A stretch of DNA of 64,000 nt from Vibrio artabrorum (GCF_024347295.1 NZ_AP025458.1:434001-498000), one strand, 5' to 3'. Numbered from the stretch's first letter, positions 39,033 through 50,367 are shown. Numbers and translations are program-made. Notes: generated by a model from the sequence alone, not told the origin.

Positions 39033-39473
39033 GGAGTTGAACGGGTAATCGCTGCTTTGCTGATGTCCTTCGGGAGACTGACGTTGAGGTCCTTCGGGAA
39101 ACTGACGTTGAAGTCCTTCGGGAGACTGGTAGAGGGGAGGAACGTCCGGGCTCCATAGAGCAGGGTGCCAGATAACGTCTGGGGGGCGCGAGCCCACGAC
39201 AAGTGCAGCAGAGAGAAGACCGCCGATGGCCTCATTTCTTCGGAAGGGGCACAGGTAAGGCTGAAAGGGTGCGGTAAGAGCGCACCGTGCGACTGGCAAC
39301 AGTTCGTAGCGAGGTAAACTCCACCCGGAGCAAGATCAAATAGGCCCTCACATTGCGTTGCTCGCGTATGGGGGCGGGTAGATTGCTTGAGCCTGTGAGC
39401 GATTGCAGGCCTAGACGAATGGTTACCGCCGCGCAAGCGGAACAGAACCCGGCGTATGTGTCAACTCCACCTA
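39033..39473 (+). ncRNA. rnpB: RNase P RNA (M1 RNA), type A, with expanded P3 arm
   Basis: Catalytic RNA of RNase P, which trims the 5' leader of tRNA precursors. The conserved core is clear: GGGAGGAACGTCCGGGCTCC at 39135, GGGTGCCAGATAACG, AAAGGGTGCGGTAAGAGCGC, GGTAAACTCCACCCGGAGCA, and the 3' ACAGAACCCGG. The ends pair as P1, GGAGTTGA with TCAACTCC. Between 39065 and about 39134 the P3 arm contains three tandem 24-base units, lengthening the RNA to about 440 bases against 377 in E. coli. Ends are set by pairing and may be off by a few bases. It lies between rsmI and rsmH with its own promoter and terminator. Confidence 0.95.
39065..39134 (+). repeat. Tandem 24-base repeat inside rnpB P3
   Basis: Units start at 39065, 39089 and 39113. 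The first two are GTCCTTCGGGAGACTGACGT-like and differ at only two positions; the third diverges after GACTG into the conserved right strand of P3. Each unit can form a small UUCG-capped hairpin. Confidence 0.9.
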
Positions 39474-39479
39474 TATAAA

Positions 39480-39517
39480 GAACCCATCATTACTTAACGG
39501 TAGTGATGGGTTTTTTG
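39480..39517 (+). terminator. rnpB terminator
   Basis: AACCCATCATTAC-TTAACG-GTAGTGATGGGTTTTTT, a strong stem and T-run just after the RNA 3' end. Confidence 0.9.
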
Positions 39518-39698
39518 CTTTATATTGACGTAAATGATGGTGATTGCCTTAGAATCTTTCACTCTAATCTGAGTTTGGAGAAAAATTCCTCTAGCCTATA
39601 CATAATATGGTGGAGATACCGTGTGAAATCAGTACACTAAAACGTTAATAAATGAATTATTGCCGAACTATTGGCTCAATCCACTCACTGAGAAGACT

Positions 39699-40649
39699 AT
39701 GACAGAAGCATTCAAACATATTTCAGTATTGCTTAACGAATCTATTGACGGACTTGCGATCAAATCTGACGGTACCTACATTGATGGTACTTTTGGCCGC
39801 GGTGGTCATAGCCGTACAATCCTGTCTAAACTGGGCGAGAATGGACGACTTTTTAGTATCGACCGCGATCCACAAGCGATAGCGGAAGCACAGAAAATTG
39901 ATGATCCGCGTTTTACGATTATTCACGGTCCATTCTCTGGTATGGCTGAATATGCAGAGCGGTATGACTTAGTGGGCAAAGTGGATGGTGTTTTGCTGGA
40001 TCTAGGCGTCTCTTCACCACAACTGGATGATGCCGAGCGTGGTTTTAGCTTTATGAAAGATGGCCCGCTAGACATGCGTATGGATCCAACTGCAGGAATC
40101 CCCGTTTCCCAGTGGTTAGATGAAGCGGATCTGGATGACATTACATGGGTGATCCGTGAGTTCGGTGAAGATAAACACGCTCGTCGCATCGCGAAAGGCA
40201 TCATTGCTTATCAAGAGAATGAAGAGAACGAACCTCTGACACGTACGGGTCAGTTGGCGAAGCTGATTTCGGATGTTGCTCCGAAAAGCTTTAAAGAGAA
40301 AAAGCACCCAGCAACTCGTGCATTCCAAGCGTTCCGTATCTATATAAACAGTGAACTTGAAGAGATTGATACCGCATTGAAAGGTGCAGCAAGCATTCTT
40401 GCACCTGAAGGTCGCCTGTCGGTTATCAGCTTCCACTCACTGGAAGACCGCATGGTGAAGCGTTTTATTCGTAAAGAGAGCCAAGGCCCACAGGTACCAC
40501 ATGGCCTGCCATTAACAGAAGAGCAGATCAAGGCACTAGGCAGTGCTGATCTTAAGCCTGTAGGTAAAGCGATCAAACCATCGAAAGGCGAAGTGGATGA
40601 GAATACTCGTTCACGTAGCTCAGTATTACGAATCGCAGAAAAGTTATAG
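39699..40649 (+). CDS. rsmH: 16S rRNA (cytosine1402-N4)-methyltransferase RsmH (MraW)
   Basis: Methylates N4 of C1402 in 16S rRNA and opens the dcw cluster here. The ATG at 39699 gives [19 protein letters not shown] and 316 residues; the frame opens at 39660 but without a good site. Family motifs are [13 protein letters not shown] (SAM binding), [38 protein letters not shown] and [15 protein letters not shown]. No mraZ gene precedes it: the interval back to rnpB is under 200 bases. ftsL starts three bases after its stop. Confidence 0.96.
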   Translation: MTEAFKHISVLLNESIDGLAIKSDGTYIDGTFGRGGHSRTILSKLGENGRLFSIDRDPQAIAEAQKIDDPRFTIIHGPFSGMAEYAERYDLVGKVDGVLLDLGVSSPQLDDAERGFSFMKDGPLDMRMDPTAGIPVSQWLDEADLDDITWVIREFGEDKHARRIAKGIIAYQENEENEPLTRTGQLAKLISDVAPKSFKEKKHPATRAFQAFRIYINSELEEIDTALKGAASILAPEGRLSVISFHSLEDRMVKRFIRKESQGPQVPHGLPLTEEQIKALGSADLKPVGKAIKPSKGEVDENTRSRSSVLRIAEKL

Positions 40650-40652
40650 TCA

Positions 40653-40970
40653 ATGAAGACCTCCAAACCCAATCTAGCCAAGATAATATTTTTTGATTTG
40701 ATCTCTGAGGGTAAAGTTCCACTGGTGCTCCTTCTCTGTATATTCGCGAGTGCAATGGGGGTCGTTCTGACGACACATATGTCACGTCAAGCTATCACGC
40801 AAAAAGACATCGCGTCGGTGGAACGAGAACATCTTGACGATGAGTGGCGAAATTTAATGCTTGAAGAGACGGCTTTGGCTGAACATAGTCGGGTTCAAGC
40901 ATCGGCAAAAAGAGAGCTAGGCATGAAACGCCCAGACGCTGACAAAGAAGTTGTGATTACACTGAAATGA
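40653..40970 (+). CDS. ftsL: Cell-division protein FtsL
   Basis: Bitopic divisome protein of 105 residues that forms a complex with FtsB and FtsQ and activates FtsWI. A short cytoplasmic N-terminus is followed by one transmembrane helix (VPLVLLLCIFASAMGVVLTT, about 22-41) and a periplasmic leucine/coiled-coil helix (VEREHLDDEWRNLMLEETALAEHSRVQ). Sequence is poorly conserved in the family, but topology, size and position between rsmH and ftsI settle it. It overlaps ftsI by four bases. Confidence 0.93.
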   Translation: MKTSKPNLAKIIFFDLISEGKVPLVLLLCIFASAMGVVLTTHMSRQAITQKDIASVEREHLDDEWRNLMLEETALAEHSRVQASAKRELGMKRPDADKEVVITLK

Positions 40971-42724
40971 CCAGTAAAAAGGAAAAAGCACCCACGAAAA
41001 CGGTGAAGAGATCAGCGAAAGATCATGTGAAGAGTGAAAATGACTCAGATCCAATTCTTATTAAATGGCGTTTCAACGTCGTGATTGCTTTCGTGTTTCT
41101 TGCCTTTGCAACACTCGTAGGTCGTGTCGCTTATATTCAAATTATTGAACCGGATAACTTAATTCGTCAAGGTGACCTTCGTTCTGTACGTGTAAAGGCT
41201 ATTCCCTCTGCTCGCGGTATTATCTCAGACCGTAACGGTGAACCGCTTGCTGTGAGTGTTCCTGTTGAAGCGGTTTGGGCCGACCCTAAAACGATTTTTG
41301 ATAAAAATGGCATGGCAGAAATTGATCGCTGGTATGCATTAGCTGATGTACTTGGCTTAGACCGGCAGTCGATGATTTCAAAACTCTCCAGTAACAAATC
41401 CCGTCGATTTATCTATCTACAAAGGCAAGTTAGCCCAGCGATGGCTAAATATATTCGTGAGCTTAAGCTGGCTGGTATTGGCCTTAAAGCGGAATCTCGT
41501 CGTTATTATCCTGCGGGTGAGGTCAGCGCGCATCTTATCGGTGTTACTGGGATCGACGGACACGGTTTGGAAGGGGTTGAGCGCAGCTATGATAAATGGC
41601 TCACGGGAGAGGCCGGTAAGCGCACGATCCGTAAAGATCGCTATGGGCGAGTTGTTGAAAATATAGCCCTAGAAGAGCGTGAAGAAGGCAAGCCACTAGA
41701 GTTGACAATTGATCAACGATTGCAAGCCATCGCTTACCGAGCTATCAAACAGGCCGTGGCTGATTACAAAGCGACTTCTGGCTCTGCCGTCTTGTTAGAT
41801 GTAAAAACGGGGGCTGTATTAGCCATGGTTAATGCACCGTCTTACAATCCCAACAATCGTGCCGATCTACAAAGCTTTAAGATGCGAAATAGGGTCATCA
41901 CTGATGCCATGGAACCGGGCTCGACAGTCAAACCTTTTGTAGTGCTTGCTGCACTCGAAAATGGGACCGCGGATGAAAACACAGTGATTGATACCGGGAA
42001 TGGGATCATGCGAATTGGCGGTAGCCGCGTGCGAGACTCTTCCAAAGTGGGCAAAGCGGACTTGGCGTTGATTCTCAAGAAGTCGAGTAATATCGGTGTT
42101 GCAACACTAGCATTGAATATGCCTTTAGAATCGTTGCTTGGGATGTACAGTTCTGTCGGGTTTGGTGAAATGTCAGGGTTGAATTTGATCGGTGAAACGA
42201 CGGGTATTTTTCCGAATCGTCGACGTTGGTCCAAGTTCGAGATCGCAACATTGGCGTTTGGTTATGGCTTATCAGTGACGCCGCTGCAGTTAGTTCATGC
42301 TTATGCCACGTTAGCGAACAGAGGTGTGTATGAACCGATTCATATCATTAAAAAGAATACCCAAGATTTTTCTAAGCAGATAATCAGTCGTAAGAATGCT
42401 GATTTGGTTATCAAAATGTTAGAAGGGGTGACTCACCCGGGCGGAACGGCAACCAAAGCGGCGGTTCCTGGTTATCGAGTGGCAGCCAAAACCGGTACTT
42501 CTCGAAAAGCAGATGCGGGAGGCTACAGTGACCAATATGTTGCAATTACGGCCGGTTTTGCTCCTGTGAGTGAGCCTAGAGTTGCACTGGTTGTTGTGGT
42601 CAACGAGCCTCAAGGAGACCTTTATTATGGTGGTTCGGTTGCTGGCCCTGTTTTTTCTGAAATCATGAAGGGGGCACTGCAAATACTGAATGTTCCTGCT
42701 GATGAAAACAAATTCCAAGAATAA
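40967..42724 (+). CDS. ftsI: Septal peptidoglycan transpeptidase FtsI (PBP3)
   Basis: Class B penicillin-binding protein that cross-links septal peptidoglycan with FtsW. The 585-residue protein has a cytoplasmic tail, one membrane anchor (FNVVIAFVFLAFATLVGRVAYIQI), a pedestal domain, and the transpeptidase domain with the three motifs SxxK in EPGSTVKPFV, SxN in KKSSNIGV and KTG in AAKTGTSRKA. It is translationally coupled to ftsL and followed by murE. Confidence 0.96.
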   Translation: MTSKKEKAPTKTVKRSAKDHVKSENDSDPILIKWRFNVVIAFVFLAFATLVGRVAYIQIIEPDNLIRQGDLRSVRVKAIPSARGIISDRNGEPLAVSVPVEAVWADPKTIFDKNGMAEIDRWYALADVLGLDRQSMISKLSSNKSRRFIYLQRQVSPAMAKYIRELKLAGIGLKAESRRYYPAGEVSAHLIGVTGIDGHGLEGVERSYDKWLTGEAGKRTIRKDRYGRVVENIALEEREEGKPLELTIDQRLQAIAYRAIKQAVADYKATSGSAVLLDVKTGAVLAMVNAPSYNPNNRADLQSFKMRNRVITDAMEPGSTVKPFVVLAALENGTADENTVIDTGNGIMRIGGSRVRDSSKVGKADLALILKKSSNIGVATLALNMPLESLLGMYSSVGFGEMSGLNLIGETTGIFPNRRRWSKFEIATLAFGYGLSVTPLQLVHAYATLANRGVYEPIHIIKKNTQDFSKQIISRKNADLVIKMLEGVTHPGGTATKAAVPGYRVAAKTGTSRKADAGGYSDQYVAITAGFAPVSEPRVALVVVVNEPQGDLYYGGSVAGPVFSEIMKGALQILNVPADENKFQE

Positions 42725-42748
42725 GAATAGAGCCAATTAGGATTCAAT

Positions 42749-44236
42749 ATGAGTAGTAGCTTCACGCTGTCATCTTTACTTTCTCCTTGGGGAGACTTTT
42801 GCTCCCCTGAGTTGGATGCGATTGTTGTTGAGCAATTGGAGTTGGATAGCCGTACTATCCAGGACGGCGATATTTTTGTTGCGATAGTTGGGCATGCGGT
42901 CGATGGTCGTCGTTTTATCAATAAAGCCATCGCTCAAGGTGCGAAAGCCGTGATTGCACAAGCTGACGATGATAAAGCTCATGGTCTAGTTGAGTGGTTA
43001 AACGCGGTTCCAGTTGTTTACGTTTCAGAACTTAACTCAATGTTATCTGAACTCGCTGGGCGTGTTTACTCTTCTCAAAGCACAAAGTTGATTGGCGTAA
43101 CGGGTACGAATGGTAAAACCACCATCACGCAATTGATAGCGCAATGGCTTGATCTCGTTGGTCTGCGTTCTGCGGTAATGGGCACTACGGGTAATGGTTT
43201 CTTAGATGAGCTGAAAACGGCCGCTAACACCACCGGCAGCGCCATTGAAATACAGCGTACACTCAGCGAGTTAGCGGCAAACAACGCGGTTTATACAGCG
43301 ATGGAGATATCTTCTCATGGCTTGGTGCAGAGTCGTGTTAAAGCCTTAGATTTTGATGTTGGTGTGTTTACTAATTTGAGTCGTGATCACCTTGATTATC
43401 ATGGGACCATGCAAGAGTACGCGCTAGCGAAGAAGAGCCTGTTCACTGAACATAAATGCAAGCATGCCGTTATCAATGTTGATGACGAAGTGGGCAAAGC
43501 TTGGATGGCTGATTTATCAGACGCGATTGCAGTTTCATTGCTTCCTCTAACCGATTACCAGCAATCAGTATGGGCTTCTGATGTGGCCTATGCGGAGACC
43601 GGCATCCAACTCTCTTTCGATGGGTGTTGGGGACAAGGCGATCTTTCGGTTCCATTGATTGGTCAGTTCAACGCATCAAACGTCTTGGTTGCCTTTGCGA
43701 CCTTACTTTCATTAGGTATCGATAAGCAAACCTTGGTCGATACAGCGCCTCAGTTGCAACCGGTTATTGGCCGCATGGAATTATTCCAAGTGCCGAGCAA
43801 AGCAAAAGTGGTTGTCGATTATGCGCATACGCCCGATGCGCTAGAGAAAGCGTTGACCGCACTACGTGTGCATTGTTCAGGAAAATTGTGGGCAATCTTT
43901 GGTTGTGGTGGCGATCGTGACACTGGCAAGCGCCCTATGATGGCAGCAACTGCAGAACAGTTCGCCGATAAAATTATCATTTCCGATGACAATCCTCGTA
44001 GCGAAGATCCTGCCTTGATTGTCAAAGACATGCTCGTTGGTTTAAAGGAACCAGAATCGGCGTTCATCGAACACGATCGCTATCAAGCGGTTAAGTTTGC
44101 TTTAGAGCAAGCCAGCAGTAAGGACATTATTCTTTTGGCGGGTAAAGGCCATGAGGATTACCAAGTATTGAAAGACACGACGATCCATTACTCCGATCGA
44201 GAGTCTGCGCTACAACTTTTAGGTATTTCACAATGA
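42749..44236 (+). CDS. murE: UDP-MurNAc-L-Ala-D-Glu:meso-diaminopimelate ligase
   Basis: Adds meso-diaminopimelate to the peptidoglycan precursor in the cytoplasm. The ATP-binding P-loop is [14 protein letters not shown], and the diaminopimelate-recognition motif is DNPR in [10 protein letters not shown], which distinguishes it from lysine-adding enzymes. [16 protein letters not shown] is also conserved. Length 495 residues. Its end overlaps murF by four bases. dapB, which feeds diaminopimelate synthesis, lies later in the window. Confidence 0.96.
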   Translation: MSSSFTLSSLLSPWGDFCSPELDAIVVEQLELDSRTIQDGDIFVAIVGHAVDGRRFINKAIAQGAKAVIAQADDDKAHGLVEWLNAVPVVYVSELNSMLSELAGRVYSSQSTKLIGVTGTNGKTTITQLIAQWLDLVGLRSAVMGTTGNGFLDELKTAANTTGSAIEIQRTLSELAANNAVYTAMEISSHGLVQSRVKALDFDVGVFTNLSRDHLDYHGTMQEYALAKKSLFTEHKCKHAVINVDDEVGKAWMADLSDAIAVSLLPLTDYQQSVWASDVAYAETGIQLSFDGCWGQGDLSVPLIGQFNASNVLVAFATLLSLGIDKQTLVDTAPQLQPVIGRMELFQVPSKAKVVVDYAHTPDALEKALTALRVHCSGKLWAIFGCGGDRDTGKRPMMAATAEQFADKIIISDDNPRSEDPALIVKDMLVGLKEPESAFIEHDRYQAVKFALEQASSKDIILLAGKGHEDYQVLKDTTIHYSDRESALQLLGISQ

Positions 44237-45606
44237 TTGATGTATCACTCGAGCAGGTTTGCTCTGTAGTTAACGGGACGTTGATTGAGGCGGGTGCGTC
44301 GAGCCGCAGCATCATAAATGCCGTTTCTATTGACACGCGTACCGTTGAGGAGGGCGCGTTGTTTGTTGCTCTCGTTGGTGAACGTTTTGATGCACATGAC
44401 TTTTGTCATCAAGCGGTTGAGGCAAAGGCGAGCGCCTTGTTAGTTGAACGAAAACTTGACCTAAATATTACTCAAGTTGTTGTTGAAGACACTAAACTAG
44501 CTTTAGGTCAGCTAAGTGCTTGGATCCACAAACAATGTGATGTGCCAACCATGGCGATAACAGGAAGCTGTGGTAAAACGACCGTCAAAGAGATGGTGGC
44601 GAGCATTCTACAACAACGTGGCACGGTGCTATTTACGGCGGGTAACTTTAATAATGATATTGGTGTGCCATTAACCCTGTTACGCAGTGAACTTAATGAT
44701 GACTACGCCGTGATCGAATTGGGGGCCAATCATATTGGTGAGATCGCCTACACGACACAGCTCGTGAAACCACAGGTTGCCTTAGTCAACAATGTGGCAG
44801 CTGCGCACCTAGAAGGATTTGGTTCGATCGATGGTGTTAGGCAAGCAAAAGGTGAAATCTTCCAGGGGCTGGCTGCCGGTGATGTTGCGATTGTGAACCT
44901 GGAGAGCAACGGTGGTGATTTTTGGCATGATGTACTCGCGGATAAAACGGTGCTGACATTTTCAGAAAGTGACAATACCGCGGATTACTTTGCTAAGAAT
45001 ATTTGCGTCAATGAACAAGGTGAAGCTTGCTTTGATATGCAGACGCCACAAGGCGCTATCCCCGTTGAACTTGGTATCATTGGCCAGCACAACGTCGCGA
45101 ATGCGTTAGCGGCGGCAGCGTTGAGCGTTCAATTTGGTGCTACGCTTGACGAGATAAAAACCGGTTTAGCGAATCTTATCTCAGTCAAAGGGCGAGTTGA
45201 GGTTCAGCGATTAAGTGAGAATATCAAGCTAATCGATGACAGTTATAACGCCAGCGTGCCTGCGATGAAGGCGGCAGTTAAACTGCTTTCGAGCTTTAAA
45301 GGTCAACGTTGGTTGATTTTAGGCAATATGGCTGAATTAGGCGACGAAAGTCTTGCACTTCACCGTCAAGTCGGTGAATATGCTGCCCCATTCGCTTTTG
45401 AACATGTACTCACTTACGGTAATGATACCAAGGTGATTAGTGAAGTCTGTCATGGTACTCACTTTGCAACGCATCAAGCGATGATCACGCACATAGAGCA
45501 GCACTTATGCTTGCCAGAAAACGCCTCGCATACCTTGTTGGTAAAAGGCGCAAATAGTGCAGGAATGAGTAAAATAGCCGCTGCTTTAAAGGAGAACTTT
45601 TCATGA
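44233..45606 (+). CDS. murF: UDP-MurNAc-tripeptide:D-Ala-D-Ala ligase
   Basis: Adds the D-Ala-D-Ala dipeptide to complete UDP-MurNAc-pentapeptide. The 457-residue protein shows the Mur ligase P-loop [13 protein letters not shown], the metal/ATP site [14 protein letters not shown], and the C-terminal [14 protein letters not shown]. It overlaps murE and mraY by four bases on each side, so it is fully embedded in the operon. The D-Ala-D-Ala ligase gene itself is not in this cluster. Confidence 0.96.
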   Translation: MIDVSLEQVCSVVNGTLIEAGASSRSIINAVSIDTRTVEEGALFVALVGERFDAHDFCHQAVEAKASALLVERKLDLNITQVVVEDTKLALGQLSAWIHKQCDVPTMAITGSCGKTTVKEMVASILQQRGTVLFTAGNFNNDIGVPLTLLRSELNDDYAVIELGANHIGEIAYTTQLVKPQVALVNNVAAAHLEGFGSIDGVRQAKGEIFQGLAAGDVAIVNLESNGGDFWHDVLADKTVLTFSESDNTADYFAKNICVNEQGEACFDMQTPQGAIPVELGIIGQHNVANALAAAALSVQFGATLDEIKTGLANLISVKGRVEVQRLSENIKLIDDSYNASVPAMKAAVKLLSSFKGQRWLILGNMAELGDESLALHRQVGEYAAPFAFEHVLTYGNDTKVISEVCHGTHFATHQAMITHIEQHLCLPENASHTLLVKGANSAGMSKIAAALKENFS

Positions 45607-46685
45607 TCATTTGGCTCGCAGATTTACTACAGCCACACTTTTCTTTTTTCCGTTTGTTCGAATATTTATCTTTTCGTGCAATCGCGAGTATCTTGACGGC
45701 GCTATGCCTGTCGCTGTGGATGGGACCTCGCTTAATTGAGCGTCTGCAAATGCTGCAAATTGGCCAAGTGGTTCGTAATGACGGCCCTGAGTCTCATTTC
45801 AGTAAACGTGGTACGCCAACCATGGGGGGGGTCATGATCTTGGCTGCGATCATCATTACTGTGTTGATGTGGGCCGATCTTTCTAACCCATATGTTTGGG
45901 CTGTTCTGGCTGTACTTGGTGGTTATGGCACTGTTGGTTTTGTTGATGACTACCGTAAAGTGGTTCGCAAGAATACCGATGGTTTGATTGCACGTTGGAA
46001 ATACTTTTGGCAATCGGCCATTGCATTAGTGGTCGCATTTGCTCTGTATGCGCATGGTCAAGATACCGCAGCAACGCAACTGGTGGTTCCTTTCTTTAAA
46101 GATGTAATGCCACAGTTGGGTTTGTTATACATCGTACTGACGTACTTTGTTATCGTGGGGACCAGTAATGCGGTGAACCTAACCGATGGTCTCGATGGCT
46201 TGGCGATTATGCCAACGGTTATGGTTGCGGCTGGTTTTGCGGTGATTGCTTGGGCTACCGGTAATGTTAATTTTTCAGAATACCTACATATTCCATATAT
46301 ACCGTACACCTCTGAATTAGTGGTTGTTTGTACCGCTATTGTGGGGGCAGGGCTTGGTTTTTTATGGTTCAACACCTACCCAGCACAAGTGTTCATGGGC
46401 GATGTGGGCTCGCTAGCGCTTGGCGGTGCATTGGGTGTGATTGCGGTGTTAGTCCGTCAAGAGTTTGTACTGGTGATTATGGGGGGGGTGTTTGTTATGG
46501 AAACCTTATCCGTTATTCTTCAGGTCGGCTCTTATAAGTTGCGGGGCCAGCGTATTTTTCGTATGGCACCCATTCATCATCACTATGAATTGAAAGGTTG
46601 GCCTGAGCCGCGCGTCATCGTGCGTTTTTGGATTATCTCAATGGTATTAGTGCTGATTGGCCTGGCAACATTGAAAGTTCGTTAA
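45603..46685 (+). CDS. mraY: Phospho-N-acetylmuramoyl-pentapeptide transferase MraY
   Basis: Inner-membrane enzyme making lipid I from UDP-MurNAc-pentapeptide and undecaprenyl phosphate. The 360-residue protein has about ten transmembrane helices. Conserved blocks are [14 protein letters not shown], the Mg-binding [19 protein letters not shown] and the cytoplasmic histidine loop [15 protein letters not shown]. Two runs of eight G residues (45824 and 46481) encode Met-Gly-Gly-Val in this gene. It overlaps murF by ATGA. Confidence 0.97.
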   Translation: MIIWLADLLQPHFSFFRLFEYLSFRAIASILTALCLSLWMGPRLIERLQMLQIGQVVRNDGPESHFSKRGTPTMGGVMILAAIIITVLMWADLSNPYVWAVLAVLGGYGTVGFVDDYRKVVRKNTDGLIARWKYFWQSAIALVVAFALYAHGQDTAATQLVVPFFKDVMPQLGLLYIVLTYFVIVGTSNAVNLTDGLDGLAIMPTVMVAAGFAVIAWATGNVNFSEYLHIPYIPYTSELVVVCTAIVGAGLGFLWFNTYPAQVFMGDVGSLALGGALGVIAVLVRQEFVLVIMGGVFVMETLSVILQVGSYKLRGQRIFRMAPIHHHYELKGWPEPRVIVRFWIISMVLVLIGLATLKVR

Positions 46686-46744
46686 TTTTCTGTGTAAGCC
46701 TCTTTCGTTGGGGGCTTGAAAACAATAAAGAGCATCTTGTTTAA

Positions 46745-48061
46745 ATGGAACAGTGGCAAAATATTCAAAATGTAGTCGTGGTGGGGCTCGGTATTACCGG
46801 GCTCTCTGTCGTGAAATATCTCGCCAAATTTCAACCTCACACTCAGGTGAAGGTGATTGATACGCGGGAACGACCACCTGGACGAGAGTCTTTGCCTCAA
46901 TCGGTAGCACTGCATTCTGGAAGTTGGAACCGCCAATGGTTAGCCGATGCTGATTTAGTGGTTGCTAATCCGGGTATCGCTTTAGCAACACCTGAAATAC
47001 AAGATGTGATTCAAGCGGGCACTCCTGTTGTTGGTGATATTGAACTGTTTGGTTGGGCGGTAGATAAGCCCGTTGTCGCTATAACCGGTTCTAATGGCAA
47101 GAGTACGGTGACCGATCTGACCGGTGTACTGGCAAAGGCTGCGGGTTTAAATGTCGGTGTGGGTGGCAACATTGGTATTCCTGCTTTGGATCTTCTCGAG
47201 CTGGATGCTGATTTATATGTTCTTGAGCTTTCAAGTTTTCAGTTAGAAACAACATCAAGCCTAAACTTAGCAGCAGCAGCATTTCTGAATCTGTCAGAAG
47301 ACCATATGGATCGCTACCAAGGCATGGCTGATTACCGCGATGCCAAGTTAAGAATCTTTAACAATGCTCAATATGCGATTGTTAACCGCGACGACAAAGA
47401 GACGTATCCAGACCACAACATGTCATTAGTAACATTTGGACTCGATGACCAAGAGTTTGGTGTCGCGACAGTTGATGGCATCGAATGGCTGATCGATAAC
47501 GGTAAGCCTGTACTTGCTACCCAAGATTTAACATTGGTTGGACGTCACAATGTGGCAAATGCGTTAGTCTCGCTAGCACTGCTTAAACAAGTCGGTATTG
47601 ATTACAGCAAAAGCCTTGAAGCCTTGAAGGCCTACAATGGTTTGACACATCGTTGCCAAGTGGTGGCTGACAAACGCGAAATCAAATGGATTAACGACTC
47701 AAAAGCGACGAACGTAGCCAGCACATTAGCCGCTCTATCAGGGCTAGAATATGAAGGTACTTTATATCTCTTAGTCGGTGGTGTCGGTAAGGGGGCTGAT
47801 TTTAGTGAGCTTGAGCCTGTGTTGTCACGGCTAGAGCGTGTTCAACTGTGTTGTTTCGGTGAAGATGCAGCGCAATTTATGCCGTTGCACCCATCAGCTA
47901 AGACGTTTGAAACTATGGATGACATCATCGAGAGTATCTCGAAACAGCTAGCCTCTGGAGATATGGTGATGTTATCTCCAGCGTGTGCAAGCTTCGATCA
48001 ATTTAATAACTTCATGGCGAGAGGTGATGCGTTCACGGCACTTGCCCATGAGTATGCTTAA
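46745..48061 (+). CDS. murD: UDP-MurNAc-L-alanine:D-glutamate ligase
   Basis: Adds D-glutamate as the second residue of the stem peptide. The 438-residue protein begins with a Rossmann-like uracil-binding domain ([18 protein letters not shown]), then the P-loop [13 protein letters not shown] and the conserved [16 protein letters not shown]. It is separated from mraY by 59 bases containing an imperfect AAGCC/GGCTT hairpin, and from ftsW by 22 bases. Confidence 0.95.
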   Translation: MEQWQNIQNVVVVGLGITGLSVVKYLAKFQPHTQVKVIDTRERPPGRESLPQSVALHSGSWNRQWLADADLVVANPGIALATPEIQDVIQAGTPVVGDIELFGWAVDKPVVAITGSNGKSTVTDLTGVLAKAAGLNVGVGGNIGIPALDLLELDADLYVLELSSFQLETTSSLNLAAAAFLNLSEDHMDRYQGMADYRDAKLRIFNNAQYAIVNRDDKETYPDHNMSLVTFGLDDQEFGVATVDGIEWLIDNGKPVLATQDLTLVGRHNVANALVSLALLKQVGIDYSKSLEALKAYNGLTHRCQVVADKREIKWINDSKATNVASTLAALSGLEYEGTLYLLVGGVGKGADFSELEPVLSRLERVQLCCFGEDAAQFMPLHPSAKTFETMDDIIESISKQLASGDMVMLSPACASFDQFNNFMARGDAFTALAHEYA

Positions 48062-48083
48062 CGTGTTGAAGGACTAACATTCA

Positions 48084-49280
48084 GTGCAAAGAGTCAAAGA
48101 TATTCGCCTATCTATTTGGCAGTGGCTTAACCGAGCCACTCCAGAAGCGCTTTACGATCGTCAATTGGTATGGATCGCTCTTGGGCTGATGCTGACTGGC
48201 TTAGTGATGGTAACGTCAGCTTCGTTTCCTATTAGTGCTCGTTTAACCAATCAACCATTTCACTTTATGTTTCGCCATGCCATCTTCCTTGTGTTGGCTT
48301 TGGGCGTATCGAGTGTGATTTTACAAATCCCCATGAAGCGTTGGTTCCAATATAGTATGTACTTATTGGCCTTATCCTTCTTTTTACTGATCGTAGTGTT
48401 GGCCATTGGTAAGTCGGTTAATGGTGCATCGCGTTGGATTCCACTTGGGTTGTTTAACTTACAACCGGCAGAAGTCGCTAAGTTATCGTTGTTTATCTTT
48501 ATGGCGGGCTACCTGGTTCGTAAGCAAGACGAAGTAAGGAAAACTTTCTTTGGTGGTTTTGCCAAGCCTATCATGGTGTTTGGTGCTTTTGCTGTGTTGC
48601 TACTGGGCCAGCCCGATTTGGGTACCGTAGTCGTAATGTTGGTAACTCTGTTCGGTATGCTATTTATCGCCGGCGCCAAGCTGTCCCAGTTTATCGCCTT
48701 GATGGTCGCGGGGATTGCTGCGGTCGTTGGTTTGATTCTTGTAGAGCCTTATCGTATTCGACGTGTGACCTCATTTTGGGAGCCGTGGAGTGACCCATTT
48801 GGCAGTGGTTATCAGTTAACTCAATCGTTAATCGCGTTTGGTCGTGGTGACTGGATGGGGCAAGGGCTTGGTAACTCGATTCAAAAGCTCGAATATCTTC
48901 CCGAGGCGCATACCGACTTTGTTTTTGCGGTTTTGGCTGAGGAGTTGGGCTTTATTGGTGTCACTTTAGTGCTAATCCTAATTTTTAGCTTAGTTTTTAA
49001 AGCGATTCTCATTGGCAAAAAAGCCTTCGAAAATGACCAAGCCTTCAGTGGCTATTTGGCATTTGGCATTGGTATTTGGTTCGCTTTTCAAACGCTTGTT
49101 AACGTCGGTGCGGCTTCCGGTATTGTTCCGACTAAAGGTCTCACATTGCCGTTGATCAGTTACGGTGGTTCCAGTCTCATTATCATGTCAGTGGCTGTTT
49201 CGATGCTATTGCGTATTGATCATGAATGTCGAGTACAACAAAAAGAACAAGCAGACAATCAAAACGAATTAGTTGAATAA
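48084..49280 (+). CDS. ftsW: Septal peptidoglycan glycosyltransferase FtsW
   Basis: SEDS-family polymerase that builds septal glycan strands together with FtsI. The 398-residue product has ten predicted membrane helices. Signature blocks are [25 protein letters not shown] and, in the large loop, [19 protein letters not shown] with [21 protein letters not shown], then LISYGGSS. It starts with GTG at 48084. Placement between murD and murG separates it from the related RodA. Confidence 0.95.
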   Translation: MQRVKDIRLSIWQWLNRATPEALYDRQLVWIALGLMLTGLVMVTSASFPISARLTNQPFHFMFRHAIFLVLALGVSSVILQIPMKRWFQYSMYLLALSFFLLIVVLAIGKSVNGASRWIPLGLFNLQPAEVAKLSLFIFMAGYLVRKQDEVRKTFFGGFAKPIMVFGAFAVLLLGQPDLGTVVVMLVTLFGMLFIAGAKLSQFIALMVAGIAAVVGLILVEPYRIRRVTSFWEPWSDPFGSGYQLTQSLIAFGRGDWMGQGLGNSIQKLEYLPEAHTDFVFAVLAEELGFIGVTLVLILIFSLVFKAILIGKKAFENDQAFSGYLAFGIGIWFAFQTLVNVGAASGIVPTKGLTLPLISYGGSSLIIMSVAVSMLLRIDHECRVQQKEQADNQNELVE

Positions 49281-49289
49281 GAATCTACC

Positions 49290-50354
49290 ATGATGAAAAA
49301 AAACAAAAAATTGTTAGTGATGGCTGGTGGAACTGGTGGTCATGTTTTCCCAGGGTTAGCGGTGGCTAAAAAACTTCAGCAGCAAGGTTGGGAAATTCGT
49401 TGGTTAGGTACCGCGGATAGAATGGAAGCGGATTTAGTACCTAAGCACGGTATTGAAATTGACTTTATTAAAGTGAAAGGTTTGCGTGGTCAAGGCATTA
49501 CCAAGTTAATCAAGGCACCATTTCAGATCATTAATGCCATACTTCAAGCAAAGCAATACATCAAAGCATGGCAGCCTGATGTGGTGCTTGGCATGGGGGG
49601 ATATGTGAGTGGTCCCGGTGGTATCGCGGCATGGTTATCCGGTATTCCCGTGGTTCTTCATGAACAAAACGCCGTGGCGGGTTTAACCAATCAATGGCTC
49701 TCTAAAATAGCAAAAAAGGTATTCCAAGCGTTCCCTGGGGCTTTCCCTGCCGCAGAAGTAGTGGGGAATCCAGTGCGGGAAGATGTTGTTGCCTTAACTG
49801 AACCCGAGCAACGCATGGCTGAACGTGACGGTGATGTTCGTATCCTAGTCATGGGTGGTAGCCAAGGCGCGAAAATTCTTAACGATACTCTGCCTGTGAC
49901 ATTGGCTCAGTTAGGCTCTGGTTTTACCGTGATGCACCAAGCGGGTAAAAACAACCAACAGCAAGTGATTGAACAATACAAATCACATTCTGTAGATAAT
50001 GTTCAAGTAACTGAATTTATTGATGATGTGGCGCAAGCTTATGAGTGGGCTGATCTATTAGTGTGTCGCTCAGGAGCATTAACTGTATCAGAAGTGTCTG
50101 CCGCCGGTGTTGGTTCTATCTTCGTTCCATTTATGCATAAAGATAGACAACAAGCGTTGAATGCTGATCACCTAGTTGAATGTGGGGCGGCGTTAATGAT
50201 CGAACAGCCTCAACTGACGGCCGATAAGCTTGCGAATACCATCGCTCAGCTTGATAGAAATGAATTAAAAATGATGGCAACAAAAGCTCGTCAAGCCGCC
50301 AAGCTTGATGCTGATGTGACCGTCGCTGAAGCGATTAAAGCTTTAGCAAAATAA
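49290..50354 (+). CDS. murG: UDP-GlcNAc:lipid I N-acetylglucosaminyltransferase MurG
   Basis: Peripheral membrane GT-B enzyme converting lipid I to lipid II. The 354-residue product shows the glycine-rich [14 protein letters not shown] and [11 protein letters not shown] loops in the N-domain, [12 protein letters not shown], and the UDP-GlcNAc site [15 protein letters not shown] in the C-domain. Start is ATG-ATG; either methionine is possible. It lies nine bases after ftsW and before murC. Confidence 0.96.
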   Translation: MMKKNKKLLVMAGGTGGHVFPGLAVAKKLQQQGWEIRWLGTADRMEADLVPKHGIEIDFIKVKGLRGQGITKLIKAPFQIINAILQAKQYIKAWQPDVVLGMGGYVSGPGGIAAWLSGIPVVLHEQNAVAGLTNQWLSKIAKKVFQAFPGAFPAAEVVGNPVREDVVALTEPEQRMAERDGDVRILVMGGSQGAKILNDTLPVTLAQLGSGFTVMHQAGKNNQQQVIEQYKSHSVDNVQVTEFIDDVAQAYEWADLLVCRSGALTVSEVSAAGVGSIFVPFMHKDRQQALNADHLVECGAALMIEQPQLTADKLANTIAQLDRNELKMMATKARQAAKLDADVTVAEAIKALAK

Positions 50355-50367
50355 TGAGATTGAATTG

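Noticed and set aside
39065..39134. CRISPR-like direct repeats
   Set aside because: Units are contiguous without spacers and sit within the RNase P RNA.
38957..39436. Open minus-strand frame of 159 codons with an eight-residue repeat
   Set aside because: It lies antisense over rnpB; the repeat is only the 24-base RNA repeat read as protein, and no ribosome site is present.
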